From Glandiceps talaboti (taxonomy: Eukaryota; Hemichordata; Enteropneusta; Spengelidae): a DNA stretch of 64,000 nucleotides. The notes under the pieces were generated by a model. That model worked only from the letters and a program-made list of their open reading frames with translations, searched no databases and was not told the origin of the DNA. The stretch covers positions 16,505,503 through 16,569,502 of the forward strand of contig NC_135551.1 of NCBI RefSeq assembly GCF_964340395.1, read 5' to 3'. Made by a program: the position numbers and the translations under genes. Shown piece by piece: positions 40,501-50,404 of this stretch. How positions within the stretch are numbered: position 1 is the stretch's first letter; the number at the start of each line of letters is the position of its first letter.

Positions 40501-41746
40501 TTCTGTGTTCGGAAACTAGTGAAGCCGTTAGGTACAAGGCAAGACACATGTCCTCACTAAGTTCAAAGTCATCTCTGGCGAACCTTCCGTTCGGTCTCAA
40601 TTTCACTCTTGTTTTTGGTTGATGTAGCAGATCGTAATAATTTTGACCCCTTCCACACCGACTTCTTGTCATTCGAGTCGTCATAATAACAGATTATTGA
40701 ATAGCTAGACAAAAAACCTAACACTTCACATCCCAATTTCTTTCAAAAACTGTCACTTGATCACGTGACTAACATGACATCATGAATAATAATGAGCTAA
40801 TTATAATACTATAAACTTCGCTTATATTACTCACACACCTTTTATAACCCATTCCGTTATGTCAATTTCATAAACATCAGCTCCATCTGTACTGAAATGT
40901 TCACTCTTAAAAACTTCTTTTAAAAGGCTTCTCTTCGTTGATGTCTTTCCAGCACCAAAAGCTCCAACTAGCATAATTCGACCACGATACAACTTTTTCT
41001 TTGTGTCTGGAAATTCAGCTGCACGTTGAAGGTCCTTTTTATTGTAGATAAAACATAGCTTGGGATTTTTAAACTTGTAGGATTATGATTTTGCCTATTT
41101 GAGGCGTCTCTTTAAATACCTAGTCACACATAATCGATCTACGATTTGATTATAGTTTTTGCATCATTATCGGACAAAGTAAATGTGTTGCCTTTAATAA
41201 TATGTAATCTAGTTGACCATAATTGTATGAATAAATAAGGTGTACATACAAATAATTCAAACCGACCACAGTAATTGATTATTTTAGTATTTGATATATT
41301 CAATCGCTTTGTATTATATCATTTGTTTTGGAAACTTCATAAAAGTAATTAGTGTTTGATATATATATGTTTTGTAATTCTCTACTGATATATCATCATT
41401 ATACTCACGTGTTCAGTATTTTCGTCCTAAAATAGAGACACACAGACATAGTGAGATATAAGCTTATTATTTAAAGAAACCCCAAAGTGAGCGACACATA
41501 CAGATTATCAACGGAATCATCAGAACTAGCCAATATTTTACGCAGTGCTAATTTACTAATTGAGTGACTGAAACAAACCTGAATCTTTTTCGTAGGTTTT
41601 TAAAGGTACAGTGAAAATCTTGTGTTCCAAAAAATGAAATACTTTTAGAAAATGAAATACTTTTAGAAAATTTAAATTTTCAAAGAGGAATTGACATTAT
41701 AGATGTCAGCATATTTGTCTAAACTTACCTTCCATAACTCTTCATC
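28634..41746 (-). CDS. Roco family GTPase with C-terminal death effector domain (Roc-COR-DED), 9 exons, N-terminus missing
   Basis: Predicted intracellular Roco protein: a Ras-like Roc GTPase followed by COR and a death effector domain. I assembled nine minus-strand exons: 41729-41746, 41409-41426, 40839-41034, 38508-38833, 37720-37834, 37160-37308, 32337-33582, 31842-31872, 28634-28916. All joins have GT/AG borders and matching phases; the sum is 2,382 nt, exactly 794 codons with the stop. In this partial numbering G1 GAFGAGKTS is at 36-44, G3 DSAGQ at 174-178, G4 TKKD at 267-270, COR at about 300-640, DED at about 708-790. Known: Roc-COR proteins include LRRK2, MFHAS1 and DAPK1 (which ends in a death domain); DEDs pair with other DEDs in caspase-8/FADD-type complexes. 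Inferred: GTP-regulated assembly of a death or immune signalling complex. No kinase, LRR or ankyrin region is seen. No in-frame ATG or promoter was found, so the gene starts further upstream. Confidence 0.83.
29590..29949 (+). mobile_element. tRNA-derived SINE with (ATT)n tail, in a Roco-DED intron
   Basis: The head has a tRNA-like A-box region (TGGTTATCTAGAGTGG) and a clear B box (GGTTCGAGCCC). A body of about 200 bp follows, then a 3' end AAAGCGCTATATAAAACCAAC followed by ATTATTATTATTA. This 3' end type is shared by many animal SINEs that borrow a CR1/L2-like LINE tail. No clear target duplication was found. Confidence 0.75.
30716..31613. mobile_element. Helentron-like repeat with internal 150-bp tandem units, in a Roco-DED intron
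   Basis: Begins GTCCCCGCGGACGAAGTCCG, followed by a CCGT/GTCC microsatellite, then about 3.7 tandem copies of a 150-bp unit (GATACGATCCAATATGGC at 30,895, 31,046, 31,196 and 31,346). It ends GCGGGGACTATGTCATTCTC with a hairpin GTCATT-CTC-AATGAC at 31,596-31,610. A hairpin close to the 3' end and internal tandem units are typical of Helentron-type rolling-circle elements, but no TC/CTRR ends are proven. A diverged relative lies at about 48,480-48,900. Confidence 0.6.
31842..31872 (-). CDS. Roco-DED gene, 31-nt microexon linking COR to DED
   Basis: A 31-nt exon with acceptor TTATCTACCAG and donor GTACGT, encoding TVEVSTHENR. It takes the phase 1 end of the COR exon to phase 2, exactly what is needed to enter the DED exon at its canonical TTTTCAG acceptor. 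Without it, only a less likely acceptor two bases downstream would keep the frame. That phase agreement is the main evidence. Confidence 0.68.
32337..33582 (-). CDS. Roco-DED gene, large COR exon
   Basis: A 1,246-nt exon, open across 415 codons. It begins GRNREQLAEERLQDIKDYI, closing the Roc domain (AIDNKS just after), and contains the COR domain, recognisable by the VILDVGWLINLFKLVIT segment and a winged-helix-like stretch (LLKIMEKFDILCYV). It ends with a Cys/His-rich patch (CLKCPCKHHE) often seen at the end of invertebrate Roco COR modules. The acceptor is TTTTTTCAG and the donor ACAA|GTAAGTGT, leaving phase 1. COR domains mediate dimerisation in the family. No frameshift or stop is seen, unlike the transposon genes around it. 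Confidence 0.92.
34450..35350 (+). repeat. 0.9-kb dispersed repeat, copy A (MITE-free)
   Basis: Colinear with 61,555-62,595, from GGACCATTTGATA through TGGATTTGCTTGAAAAAGAA and ACTAGTTACAGAACATGCC to TTGCCTAAATAGAAACAAA. Here ACAGAACATGCCATG is uninterrupted, giving the empty site for the MITE at 61,994. Frames on the minus strand rich in PPPP and FFF are not coding. Confidence 0.85.
35440..36010. repeat. ~245-bp tandem repeat, about 2.5 copies
   Basis: GTAGACATGTCC..TCAAATCAAAG recurs at about 35,443, 35,680 and 35,942, each followed by CTTACTGTCAAGATGCTATG and AAACATTGCCTTTAGAAGTA, with C-rich or G-rich linkers between units. Confidence 0.85.
36778..36830. repeat. (GT)n microsatellite
   Basis: About 26 GT dinucleotides directly abutting the right end of the foldback element. 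Confidence 0.95.
37160..37308 (-). CDS. Roco-DED gene, exon with G4 motif (TKKD)
   Basis: This exon encodes the DFISFWMNSIHAHA helix, a Pro/Ser/Ala-rich loop, then VIIVGTKKDLLDK, the guanine-specificity G4 motif in its TKxD form. The acceptor is CCTTTTCAG and the donor AAG|GTCGGT. With one base carried over, the first codon reads GAT. It ends in phase 0, matching the COR exon. Confidence 0.86.
37500..37618. repeat. (CATA)n microsatellite in a Roco-DED intron
   Basis: CATA tetramers with one internal AC tract, ~118 bp, between the exons ending at 37,308 and 37,720. Confidence 0.95.
37720..37834 (-). CDS. Roco-DED gene, Roc core exon between G3 and G4
   Basis: A 115-nt exon encoding VFLTSRVIYILVTDLTKSLDE..., which matches the central beta strand after G3 in Roc domains (hydrophobic strand followed by a D-L-T/S segment). 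The acceptor is CCATAG|GTATTC and the donor AAAG|GTCGGT. It joins the exon before it in phase 0 and leaves phase 1. Confidence 0.82.
38508..38833 (-). CDS. Roco-DED gene, exon with switch-I insertion and G3 motif
   Basis: This exon continues the Roc domain. It starts with a hydrophilic stretch of about 85 residues rich in Lys, Asp, Ser and Thr, then RRFSERIQRRLREVK, and ends with the G3/Walker B segment LYFSLWDSAGQSLYYTTHQ. The donor is CAG|GTATTT in phase 0. The distance from P-loop to G3 is about 130 residues, far longer than the roughly 45 of an ordinary small GTPase, so the switch I region carries a large, probably disordered insertion. Confidence 0.85.
39970..40126. mobile_element. Imperfect palindromic MITE in a Roco-DED intron
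   Basis: Arms of about 65-70 bp, GAGAATGACAAATTTCATAG... and ...GGAATTTGTCATTCCGATG, pair through GGCGGTA and ATCTACAATC with several mismatches around a ~20-bp loop. No coding capacity. Confidence 0.65.
40839..41034 (-). CDS. Roco-DED gene, exon with Roc P-loop (G1)
   Basis: This exon encodes the first strand of the Roc GTPase, LYRGRIMLVGAFGAGKTS, with a canonical Walker A motif, followed by the first helix (KRSLLKEVF) and an acidic stretch. The donor is AAAAG|GTGTGTGAG and leaves phase 1, which fits the GAA codon formed with the next exon. The 5' border is less sure: a weak acceptor sits at 41035, but the frame stays open further upstream (FKNPKLCF...) to another possible AG, so the exon may be about 40 nt longer. 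Confidence 0.82.
41409..41426 (-). CDS. Roco-DED gene, 18-nt microexon b
   Basis: An 18-nt exon encoding DENTEH on the minus strand, with acceptor CTCTATTTTAG and donor GTGAGTAT. Like microexon a it begins with an Asp-Glu pair and is in phase 0, giving a small acidic segment just before the Roc domain. It may be a cassette exon. It is inferred from splice sites only. Confidence 0.52.
41729..41746 (-). CDS. Roco-DED gene, 18-nt microexon a (first exon seen)
   Basis: An 18-nt exon encoding DEELWK, read on the minus strand. It has a pyrimidine-rich acceptor ending in TTTAAG and a strong donor, GTAAGTTT. Its length is a multiple of three, so skipping it would keep the frame. It is inferred from splice signals and its similarity in layout to the next microexon; there is no transcript evidence. 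Confidence 0.5.
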
Positions 41747-42411
41747 CTTAAATGGGGAAACCAATCATACAGATAAATGAAAGGACAGATACAGTGAAAG
41801 AAACAGACGAACAAACAGAGATATGGGGGAGAGATAGAGAGACACACATAATTAAATAGTGGTGAATATACAAACTATAATATTATTACTAACTGATATG
41901 TTAATTATATGTTAGTTATTTAGATTCCCTGCTGTACCCTAAGAATGAGGATATTACTTATTTGTTAATATTTATAGAAAAGTGTACAATTGAATGTATT
42001 TCATAGAAAATGTAATATAAATATTTTCATAAGAATTGATTTAAAAATATCAACATATCCATCATATTTATTGCATCACTAATAGACCATATAGAGAAAG
42101 GTAAGAAGCAACAATTCACACGTGCTATGTTTTAAACCAGTCTTTTCAAATTGGTTATATCAACCGTTTGTGATGAATATAATTATTGGTTTGCAAACCC
42201 CAAAACTATCTAAAAGACCATGTATCATAATAATTGTATGATCCTTATTGCTTTAATCATCGATTCCTAAATTGGCCACCATTAGGCAGGGAGACCTGAA
42301 ATCTATTTAGATCCCTCGGTTGAAAGGCATAAGCTTTAAAAATGAGTTGTCTTCTCATCACCTCGAGGAAGGAAAGTACACATCAGGATAAATACACGTT
42401 ATCTACCAGTT

Positions 42412-42485
42412 GGCATGTTAGCTCAGCTGGTTAGAGCACTCTGACTAGTGTTTAGGGGACGTGGGTTCAATTCCTACACGTGTCA
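42412..42485 (+). tRNA. tRNA-Thr(AGT)-like sequence, possibly a pseudogene
   Basis: A 74-nt cloverleaf can be drawn: a 7-bp acceptor stem (two G-U pairs), D arm GCTC/GAGC around AGCTGGTTA, anticodon loop CTAGTGT (anticodon AGT, T33 present), a 5-bp T stem with loop TTCAATT, discriminator A, and a TTTT terminator two bases on. The A and B boxes are good. Odd points: the anticodon stem is reached only after one extra base at position 26 and has three weak pairs (one T-G, one G-T, one A-T), and the variable loop is four bases. It could be a working gene, a decayed copy, or a SINE head. Confidence 0.45.
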
Positions 42486-42794
42486 CTTTTCTTTCCTCAT
42501 TTATACCAAATTATAATTATGCTTAATTTAAAAAAAATGAAAGCTGAAAGTGTACACTGTGATAATTTATAATTTAGATATGCGCTACTGAAAACAAATA
42601 TACACTTTATTTACTTACAAAGAAATAAATATTGAAAAAACCGTAAATCATATGTAGTGTATTATACACTATGACAACTTTAAGTCTAGAAATATGACAT
42701 AATGACAATATGCATAAGTAGTATATATACACTATGATAATTATATGCAAACTTACCACCTGGATACAGGGAATGAGTGGAACACCATCCGTCA

Positions 42795-42975
<181 letters not shown>

Positions 42976-43246
42976 CTTTTAGATCTACGGCATGGAGAAA
43001 TACAATCTGGTCAGGGTTTTTTTCTGCCACAATACTAAATAAATTATTTCAATGCACAAAGAAATATAAACCACGCTTCAGAATAATACTTCACTTAATG
43101 TACACAGTGCCAAATGTATGTCTATTAGGTTTATTACTGTATGAAGCACGATGTAAGCAGATTGATTAGCACCATAGACGGCCATACGATAGATTACTGT
43201 CGTTTTTCACTACCTGCCTGTCCGATTCGAATCTTGGCTCACTTAG

Positions 43247-44222
43247 TGTAACGAAACGCCCCTTATTTTACTACGTATTTCGATTTCGATTACTTATATA
43301 GTAACGTATATACGCATTTCATATAGCACACCATGTTATTGTATAGTCCATAGTTGATTCAATTGAGTTTAGAGCAACGAACAAACATACGCATTTTCAT
43401 CGGTCCATTGTGATTCTTTTTAGCGACCTAGTTTACTTTCCCATGTATTAGTATAGCGATTCTGAATTCGAGTTATTAGAGTGGTAGAGTTTCTTGGCCC
43501 TTGGATTTGACGTCGGCAATTGTATGTAATCTGATTGGATAACGATCCTTGAACGTGGCCAGCGTCAAAATGACCTTTAGTTATGATTGACAGGTGGTTT
43601 CGACCACAAATTCGAACCGCGAAGTGAAATGTAGGCAATTTCTAGTTGTTGATAGTTACTAGTATTTGTATTCTCTGGCGATCTTTAGGTCGTCATTCCT
43701 ATAGTACAGACACCCCCTCCCATACACCTGAATCATCGAATCCAGCGAAACATCGACGTCATCGAAAGAAGATCAACGGTAACGCTACGAACGAAGATCA
43801 ATGCTAAAGTTAAAAACGAAAATCAACATTAAAACTACGGACGAACATCATTAAGGCTAAAGCTACGATCGATCAAATATCAATCATAAAACTACGAACG
43901 AAGATCAATGCTAAAGCTACAGGAGAAGAACGATAACATATTTTTATCATTTGGTTGGCGGCCGACCGAAGTTCGACGGATATTCGACAGAAGTCAGTCA
44001 ACGCCTGGTGGCAGCTACTGTTATTATCTTCATAAAAGACAACGAATTCTCCCCTACCCCTTATTACACAATTTCCCATTATGTTGTGCTGTATGTGAGT
44101 GGTGTGGTTAAAAAGTCTACCCATTGTTATCACCGACATAGAATATAACCCCAATATCAAAAAAATTAAAACATTCCAAACGTACAGAACTCAGAATAAA
44201 GGGAAATACTAGTATTGTTACA
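43247..44222 (+). mobile_element. Candidate LTR of a Ty3/gypsy-type retrotransposon with adjacent primer binding site
   Basis: The block begins TGTAACGAAACGCC and ends TATTGTTACA, so its tips are the inverted hexamers TGTAAC and GTTACA expected of an LTR. One base later comes TGGTGAGCAACGG, which starts with TGG and could pair with a tRNA 3' end (complement ends in CCA), as a minus-strand primer site does. It contains a degenerate ~25-bp tandem motif (GCTAAAGCTACGAACGAAGA type) at 43,770-43,925. The length of 976 bp is plausible. No second LTR is seen in the window. Confidence 0.5.
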
Positions 44223-45503
44223 TTGGTGAGCAACGGTAAGATTCGGATAAGGAGGAAGATAGTACGCCGAAACTCAACGAAAACAAGATGGCGACGTATG
44301 ACTGCAACAAAACGAAATCGAATCTCATGAAAAATGTCAGACACAGTCATATCATTTAAGCCAAGAGAAAAAATAAGAAACAAGTGACTACGGATAGTAA
44401 ATGAGATCATCGAGAAACGACGACCGAGAGCGGGTACCGCTCCGCCGATCTCTTCGAGAAAACCAGTCCAATTCATCGTTCATTAAAAACCTTGAGATAA
44501 CTACAGAAGGAATTCCAGCGACAAAACGAAAGTAAAACGCCAGGCAGCGATATCAACCTACAAAGCTCTGGTAACAGCGGCAGAAAAGTCCTTTTAGAAA
44601 TATTAATATCAGAGACCTTTAAAATTTCCCAAGAAAGTACACCTCGACTACGTTTGACAAAACGCCCCTTGTCGAATATCAAGGCAACTTGTATTTATCA
44701 ACGAACCCCCCCCCCCGATTATTATAAGGCTGCGCTGATATCGACTATACTACGAGTGAATATTCTAACCCCAAATAAATCCGACGATCTACGCCAACAC
44801 TGTATTATCGATAACAGAAAATGATACCCAAATCCGGGCCCAAATCCCGTGCAGAAAGTTTCCCAAGCTTCGACACGTCGTATAACGGTAATGACTGATT
44901 CTCATTCCACCGGTGATAAATATTTATATATTTACAAGACAGTATTTATCATTATATTACGAACAACAAATCAACTCTCTCTTAACCTGGTGGGATCCCA
45001 GTTGATATATATTCAGACATATACATATATAAACGACCATACTGTAGTCATTGGTTACATTTCACACTTTATACTGTTCAGGAGTAAATGAATAGAAAGA
45101 CAATTTAAATCTTCGGCTAGTTTTGCTTCTCACGTAAATACTGTTAGACCTTACATTAAAGTGGCAAGGGAAAATACTTACATAAAATGTAAAATTAACT
45201 ATTCTAAACCCCCTCCAACCTTCGCGCTCTCTGGCAATTTCATGCCCCCTCCTGAAGGGAACCCAATAATGTTCACAGCCCTGACGCTCAAGGCTATACA
45301 GTGATTCCTCTATGTGAAAGTAAACAATATAACCCCCCCCCCCCCCAATTCTGGAGATGTACAATTGTATTGTACGCTACATTAAAATACCACAAAGGAA
45401 AAATTTAACATCACCCTGATTAAATTCAAAACATTATCTGTACACACCCAAGTGTTAAATACGTACATGCATGTTCAGGGAACAACTGTGAAAGCTACAT
45501 TGT

Positions 45504-45504
45504 G

Positions 45505-45572
<68 letters not shown>

Positions 45573-45592
45573 CTGACTGATTGATTAATTGA
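45504..45592. repeat. (TTGA)n microsatellite
   Basis: GATT/TTGA tetramers over ~89 bp with a few substitutions. Confidence 0.95.
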
Positions 45593-46839
45593 TGTACATT
45601 CTTTCCGAGACTTATTACATTATCTTGTCAAGTCAGATCAAGAGATGTCGGTGAAGTTGCCTACGTCGGGTAAATAGAATATAACGTAAATGTCAGATAA
45701 GGGAATATTGTAACAAATGAATGTATCATCCAATCACGGACCGAATCACAACCACGTGACATATGTCATTTACGTGGCATGTATCAATAATTTGTTCCAA
45801 ACTGTCAAATTGAAACACGTCGTCATGGCGCGCGGCGTGGGATTTCTGTAAAAATATTTCGAGCAATGGGAGGAATTGTGACATCGTTTGTACAAATTAA
45901 ACGTTTTCAATGATATTTCACCAAATGCATGCATGTATGTGATACTGCATATTTTGGCATTAACGTTTCTCTAATAAAATTGCAATTTGGCTACCACTCT
46001 CTATTCCCTATACTAGTAGACGAATTGAAAAGATGTATATACAGTATAGCGTGTACAATGTTGTGTGATTTTTTTTACCGGCTTCAATTGAGGCGGACTC
46101 TCAAAAGAAATACAAGTGTCTCAGGGGCTGCACATTTATAGAATATCAGGCGTGACTTATCCGTCGACCTTTTTGCTATAAAACGTATATATTTATTGTA
46201 CTGATATGATAGAGACGGAAGTGTGTCAGATACACCGACAATATTCCATAACTACAAATCAGAGCCACGTTGTGTGACTATCTCAGGAGAGAGAAACTAC
46301 GTGTAATGATGGCGCAAAAGACACTAGTCCATCGAGCCAGACCCTGATTTTTAGCCAATAGGTACCAACATGAGGTACCAAATTTAAGTTAAACAATACA
46401 CTTCTAAAACCATTTTCCTGTAGGTTTCAAAAACGCTTGGTGGACATCTGTATTTGGTAGCTTTGTATTAGTAATCTTTATCCAAAGTTACATAAAACCA
46501 CAATAAGAATATCAATAATCTGATGGTGGTTTGGGGATGACAATTAACATTTGAAACAGTTTATGTAATGTAACATTCATAAAACAATGAAATAAATGAA
46601 TTAAATTGAATTATATGACTGAGATAACAATGTTTTTAGTATTTAAATCTTATAATTTGCATATTAAAAACCTCATTTGTATACATTTATCAATTCAACA
46701 ATTTATTTAGAAATAAATGGTATCTTGATTGTCTCCACATAAATGATTGTGCCAGCTATTAAATTTCATAAAGGGTTATTAAGAGAAATGTTTCAGGATG
46801 ACATGATCAGTTTTGACACAAAAAAAACTCTTGGATAAA

Positions 46840-47110
46840 AACTAGCTAGTTTCTTACTTGTTTGTGCTGTAGTTCACTTCGTAAAACACTTTCGACCCTA
46901 CTTGTATGGCTAACACTTCACACTGTGAACAGATCACAGTTCATTGAGATGATTTCTAAATTTCAAAGAACCAGAAGGTCAACTTGCTCGATGGATGGAA
47001 GTGTTTGGGTGAATATGGTTACACTATAATACATCGCACCGGCCCCGGTAAAGGACATGGGAATGTAGATGTTTGCGCCCCTGTTAACAGTGTAGTCGTA
47101 ACCATGGACG
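46840..47110 (+). pseudogene. Broken Ty3/gypsy RNase H fragment
   Basis: Translation shows the conserved RNase H tail of gypsy-type pol: KHFRPYLYG, TDHSSLR, FKEPEGQLARWMEV, then in another frame LGEYGYTIIHRTG and KGHGNVD. Three in-frame stops and at least one frameshift make it dead. It has the same orientation as the LTR candidate 2.6 kb upstream and fits as the remains of one element whose gag and most of pol are gone. Confidence 0.75.
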
Positions 47111-47607
47111 CCCAGACGCTATCTCTTCGATTACATTCGTTGGACAACAATGTGGCCAATAATACGGGCCGATGCAGCGACTCAAACAAAAGAAAACTCT
47201 GCCTCCGTAATCAAATCTTCGATGTCGAATAAACATGAGACACAAGATCCCCTCAAATGCAAAGCGAAGGATGCTTGAAAACAATTGAGGGTTCAAATGG
47301 AGCTATGAAATTTCTGGTCAGAAAGTTTTTAGGCTCCTTAAATATTTTTTTCCAGATTTTGAAGGAGGGCGCCCTCTAGACGTTCATTGTTCTGGTTTCG
47401 TTCAGAAAAAAAACATATGGCAATAAATGAATCCCTGGCAATATCAGTTTTGGATGAATATAATTTTTTTCAAGTCATTTTGCTATCTTAATAATATGGT
47501 GCTTCTATTCTTGTCAAATAATAGGAATATCTGTGGTTTATTTCAAGATTAACAATCTAAAATGAAAAAGTTTTTGGTATATTTAAAAAAAAGGAATGCA
47601 TGCATGT

Positions 47608-47709
47608 GTGTATGTATGTATGTATGTATGTATGTATGTATGTATGCATGCATGCATGCATGCATGCATACATACATACATACATACATACATACATACA
47701 TACATACAT
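47608..47709. repeat. Palindromic microsatellite: (GTAT)n-(GCAT)n-(CATA)n
   Basis: GTAT tetramers turn through GCATGCATGCATGC into CATA tetramers, so the whole ~100 bp is self-complementary and could form a long hairpin or cruciform. Confidence 0.9.
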
Positions 47710-48479
47710 GCTGGGTTCGTACGAGTGTGTACCTATGGATTAATGTGCATCAATGGATGAATGTTTGCATGCTTCATACACACCAATGACTAAATCTGCA
47801 ATGATGTGTACACGAACTGTTGATGAATTACAAATGTATACAAAACATACTTGATTTTGTATGGTTGCATTATATAGACTGACAATGTGTTAGGGTCATT
47901 TACTGAACTACTAACAGATAGACACAGTGACAACCTTGTTACTAGTGAAGGATATTTATTTCATTGTCTCAATGTGCAGTTTATCAACATGTCCAGGGAA
48001 CTTGACATTACAATGACAGCAGGGAATACTGACACACTGTATCGTCAAGAATAATGGGATATTTACATACATTTCTGTATTCTCAACACCATGACAGTGA
48101 AGATCGTTCTGTAATGACACCCTATACATTTCTCTGAAGAATAAGATTCAAAGTGTGTGACTACATTATATCAATTAAATACTGTATACTATGTATTCCT
48201 TCAAGCCTTATTTCAAACAAAGTTAACACTATACACAGTCATTTATAAATCATTTCAAACAATGAATATGCTCATCACAAATCAAAATGGTACGCTTTTC
48301 CTGAGTTAATAAATGTATATCAATATTGAAATTTACAATACAAAGTGAATGACGGCTAATTTCACGTTACTGTGTTTGAGTCATTGTTATTCCTTCATAT
48401 ATTGCACTGCACTGATTGATTTATCCTGAGATATTAGGTGACAGAAAATTGTGTTTTACCGAAAACATGGCCTCAGAAA

Positions 48480-49000
48480 ATAGGGTAGGTAGGGTCAGGA
48501 ATTTATTTATTTTGTTTTATCTTGTTAATTTTATTCTGGCATGCACCAACTGATTTCAACCAAACCTGGTAATGTGGTATAAAGGTAATATAATATGGGA
48601 TACATATACACGCCACTCTGCTTTACAACCGAATCAAATATGGCCAAATGGAGACCATATTTGTTGTTAGATGTCACAATATGCATCATAACTTTGGAGG
48701 TATAATACCTACACCCATATTATCAGATATAAGCTTTCTTTTAATACCTGAACTTTGACCTTGAAATTCTTCAAGGTCAAATAGCCAAATTTGGGTTATC
48801 TTCATAGCTTTTTGAATCAAACATTTCAAGTGAGGATATTTTAAATAATGTAAAGATTTTTACTATGTGAGGTATATGTCACTTATTTTCGCAACCTTGA
48901 CATGAATAGCAAAATGGTGGTCATATCCGTGATAAACAACCACATTTTGCCTGTTATCTCCAAAAGTTTAATATATATGGACATCTTTCGATACATCCTA
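48480..49000. repeat. Diverged relative of the 30.7-kb Helentron-like repeat
   Basis: The wording parallels the 150-bp units at 30.8-31.4 kb: CCAAACCTGGTAATGTGGTA, GGGATACATATACACGCCAC, AATCAAATATGGCC and CATAACTTTGGAGG. Only about two units are visible. No ends recognised. Confidence 0.4.
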
Positions 49001-50130
49001 AGCATATGACATGGAGTCATAACATTGCACCTTTTAAGCAATAGTTTAGTTAGAAATAGTGCTGGCCATGAGTTGCATTGTGTCATCATGTGATATAAAA
49101 ACTTGTAAGTGTAGCTATACACGTAACACATAATAAATTAAATATCTTGAAATTTACTGGATGGACTGACTCTAAAATCTGTGCCTCTATTGACCTGAAC
49201 ATGTTGAATTGCACACAAATATAGCCAATAAAGACACACTTTCAAATAATTTAATGAATTTGTATCTCTAAATGGTAACTGACCTCCACTGTGCATGTTT
49301 TCCCCAAGTTCTCTCACTTTCTACTTGATCTTCTTTATTATTTGCGTCAATATGACTTGAAACGATTTAAACTGTTGAAACCCTAAAATTAGTGACACTT
49401 TTATTATATAACTAAGTTGTGTTTTACTTCTGAATGGTGCTCTAAATGGCCTCCGAATGGTGTTCATTTTTCAAAAAGCTCTTACTGTTGGAGGGAGAAA
49501 CCACCCCCCCCCCCCCCCCCGCACTTGTATAGCAGGCGTGCATGAACGTAGCGTGCACTCTACTCCCCATACCGTTTCCAGTTCTTCGGCTACTTTGAAA
49601 CTTACTGAAACCCCAGGTTTACAATTATATAAAGTCCATTTCTAATATTGCACTGTACAATTAGCTGAATTAATCTATCAATGGTAATAGTTCACTCAGT
49701 CTATCTAAGAGATATCCTACTACGTTTGGTTACTAAACCATGGATATTTGCATGTACATGAACAGACAATCATACTTCTCATAGGGTTCCTGTCTAAAGA
49801 GCTTTATACATGTGAAGCAAAGGATTTGGGACAGCAAAATACCAGATACACTTAAAATTACTGTAAATGTAAGAAGTAAAATCAACTATGCAGTGTGCTG
49901 TATTGTGCTTTGAGAATCTAGAGTCTCTTTTGCAAGAACAAGAAGAATATTTCTTGTCAACAGATGTTTTTTTTTTTTTTGGGGGGGGGAGGTCAGTGTG
50001 TTTTTTATTTGTCATAATGGGTTAGGGGGTTGGATTGATTTGTGGATGAATCACAGGGGGTCACTATTTTTAAGTACAATAGGAACAAGAAGTCACCGGC
50101 CCGACCCCGGCCGTAAAAACTCTTCGCTCC

Positions 50131-50404
50131 CTAATGGTGTGGAAAAAACCCATGGTGTACATGGCCCCTTTGCGGTGACATCGTTGGATTGGGCATACCG
50201 TCCCGTATTTGGCGATATGAAAATTCTCTGTCACTCTGGTGATCCAGCTGTTCTCTAAGGGCTTTAAATTCCCTCCCGAGTCCTTGAAATTCTCGTAGAA
50301 ATTCGTCGGTAGGTTCTTCAGAATCTGACTGTGCGGAGGTTGATCGCTGTTTTCTACAAGTCTTCCCGCTACTTTTGGCACCTGTTTTTCCACTGGTCTT
50401 AGAA
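50131..50404 (-). CDS. Unrecognised ORF, possibly a retroelement gag-like remnant
   Basis: An open frame from an internal ATG at 50,404 gives about 91 codons: a Lys/Ser/Thr/Gly-rich start (SKTSGKTGAKSSGK), an acidic Ser-rich stretch (SAQSDSEEPTDEF) and a predicted coiled-coil-like helix (FQGLGREFKALREQLDHQ), ending at a stop at 50,131. A basic low-complexity head followed by a coiled coil resembles ORF1/gag starts of some retroelements, but no diagnostic motif is present. The neighbouring frame stays open to 50,070, suggesting a frameshift. Confidence 0.3.

Noticed and set aside
44117-44682. Two adjoining minus-strand frames (119 and 69 codons)
   Set aside because: They lie antisense to the LTR candidate and its leader, with hydrophobic low-information translation and no domain.
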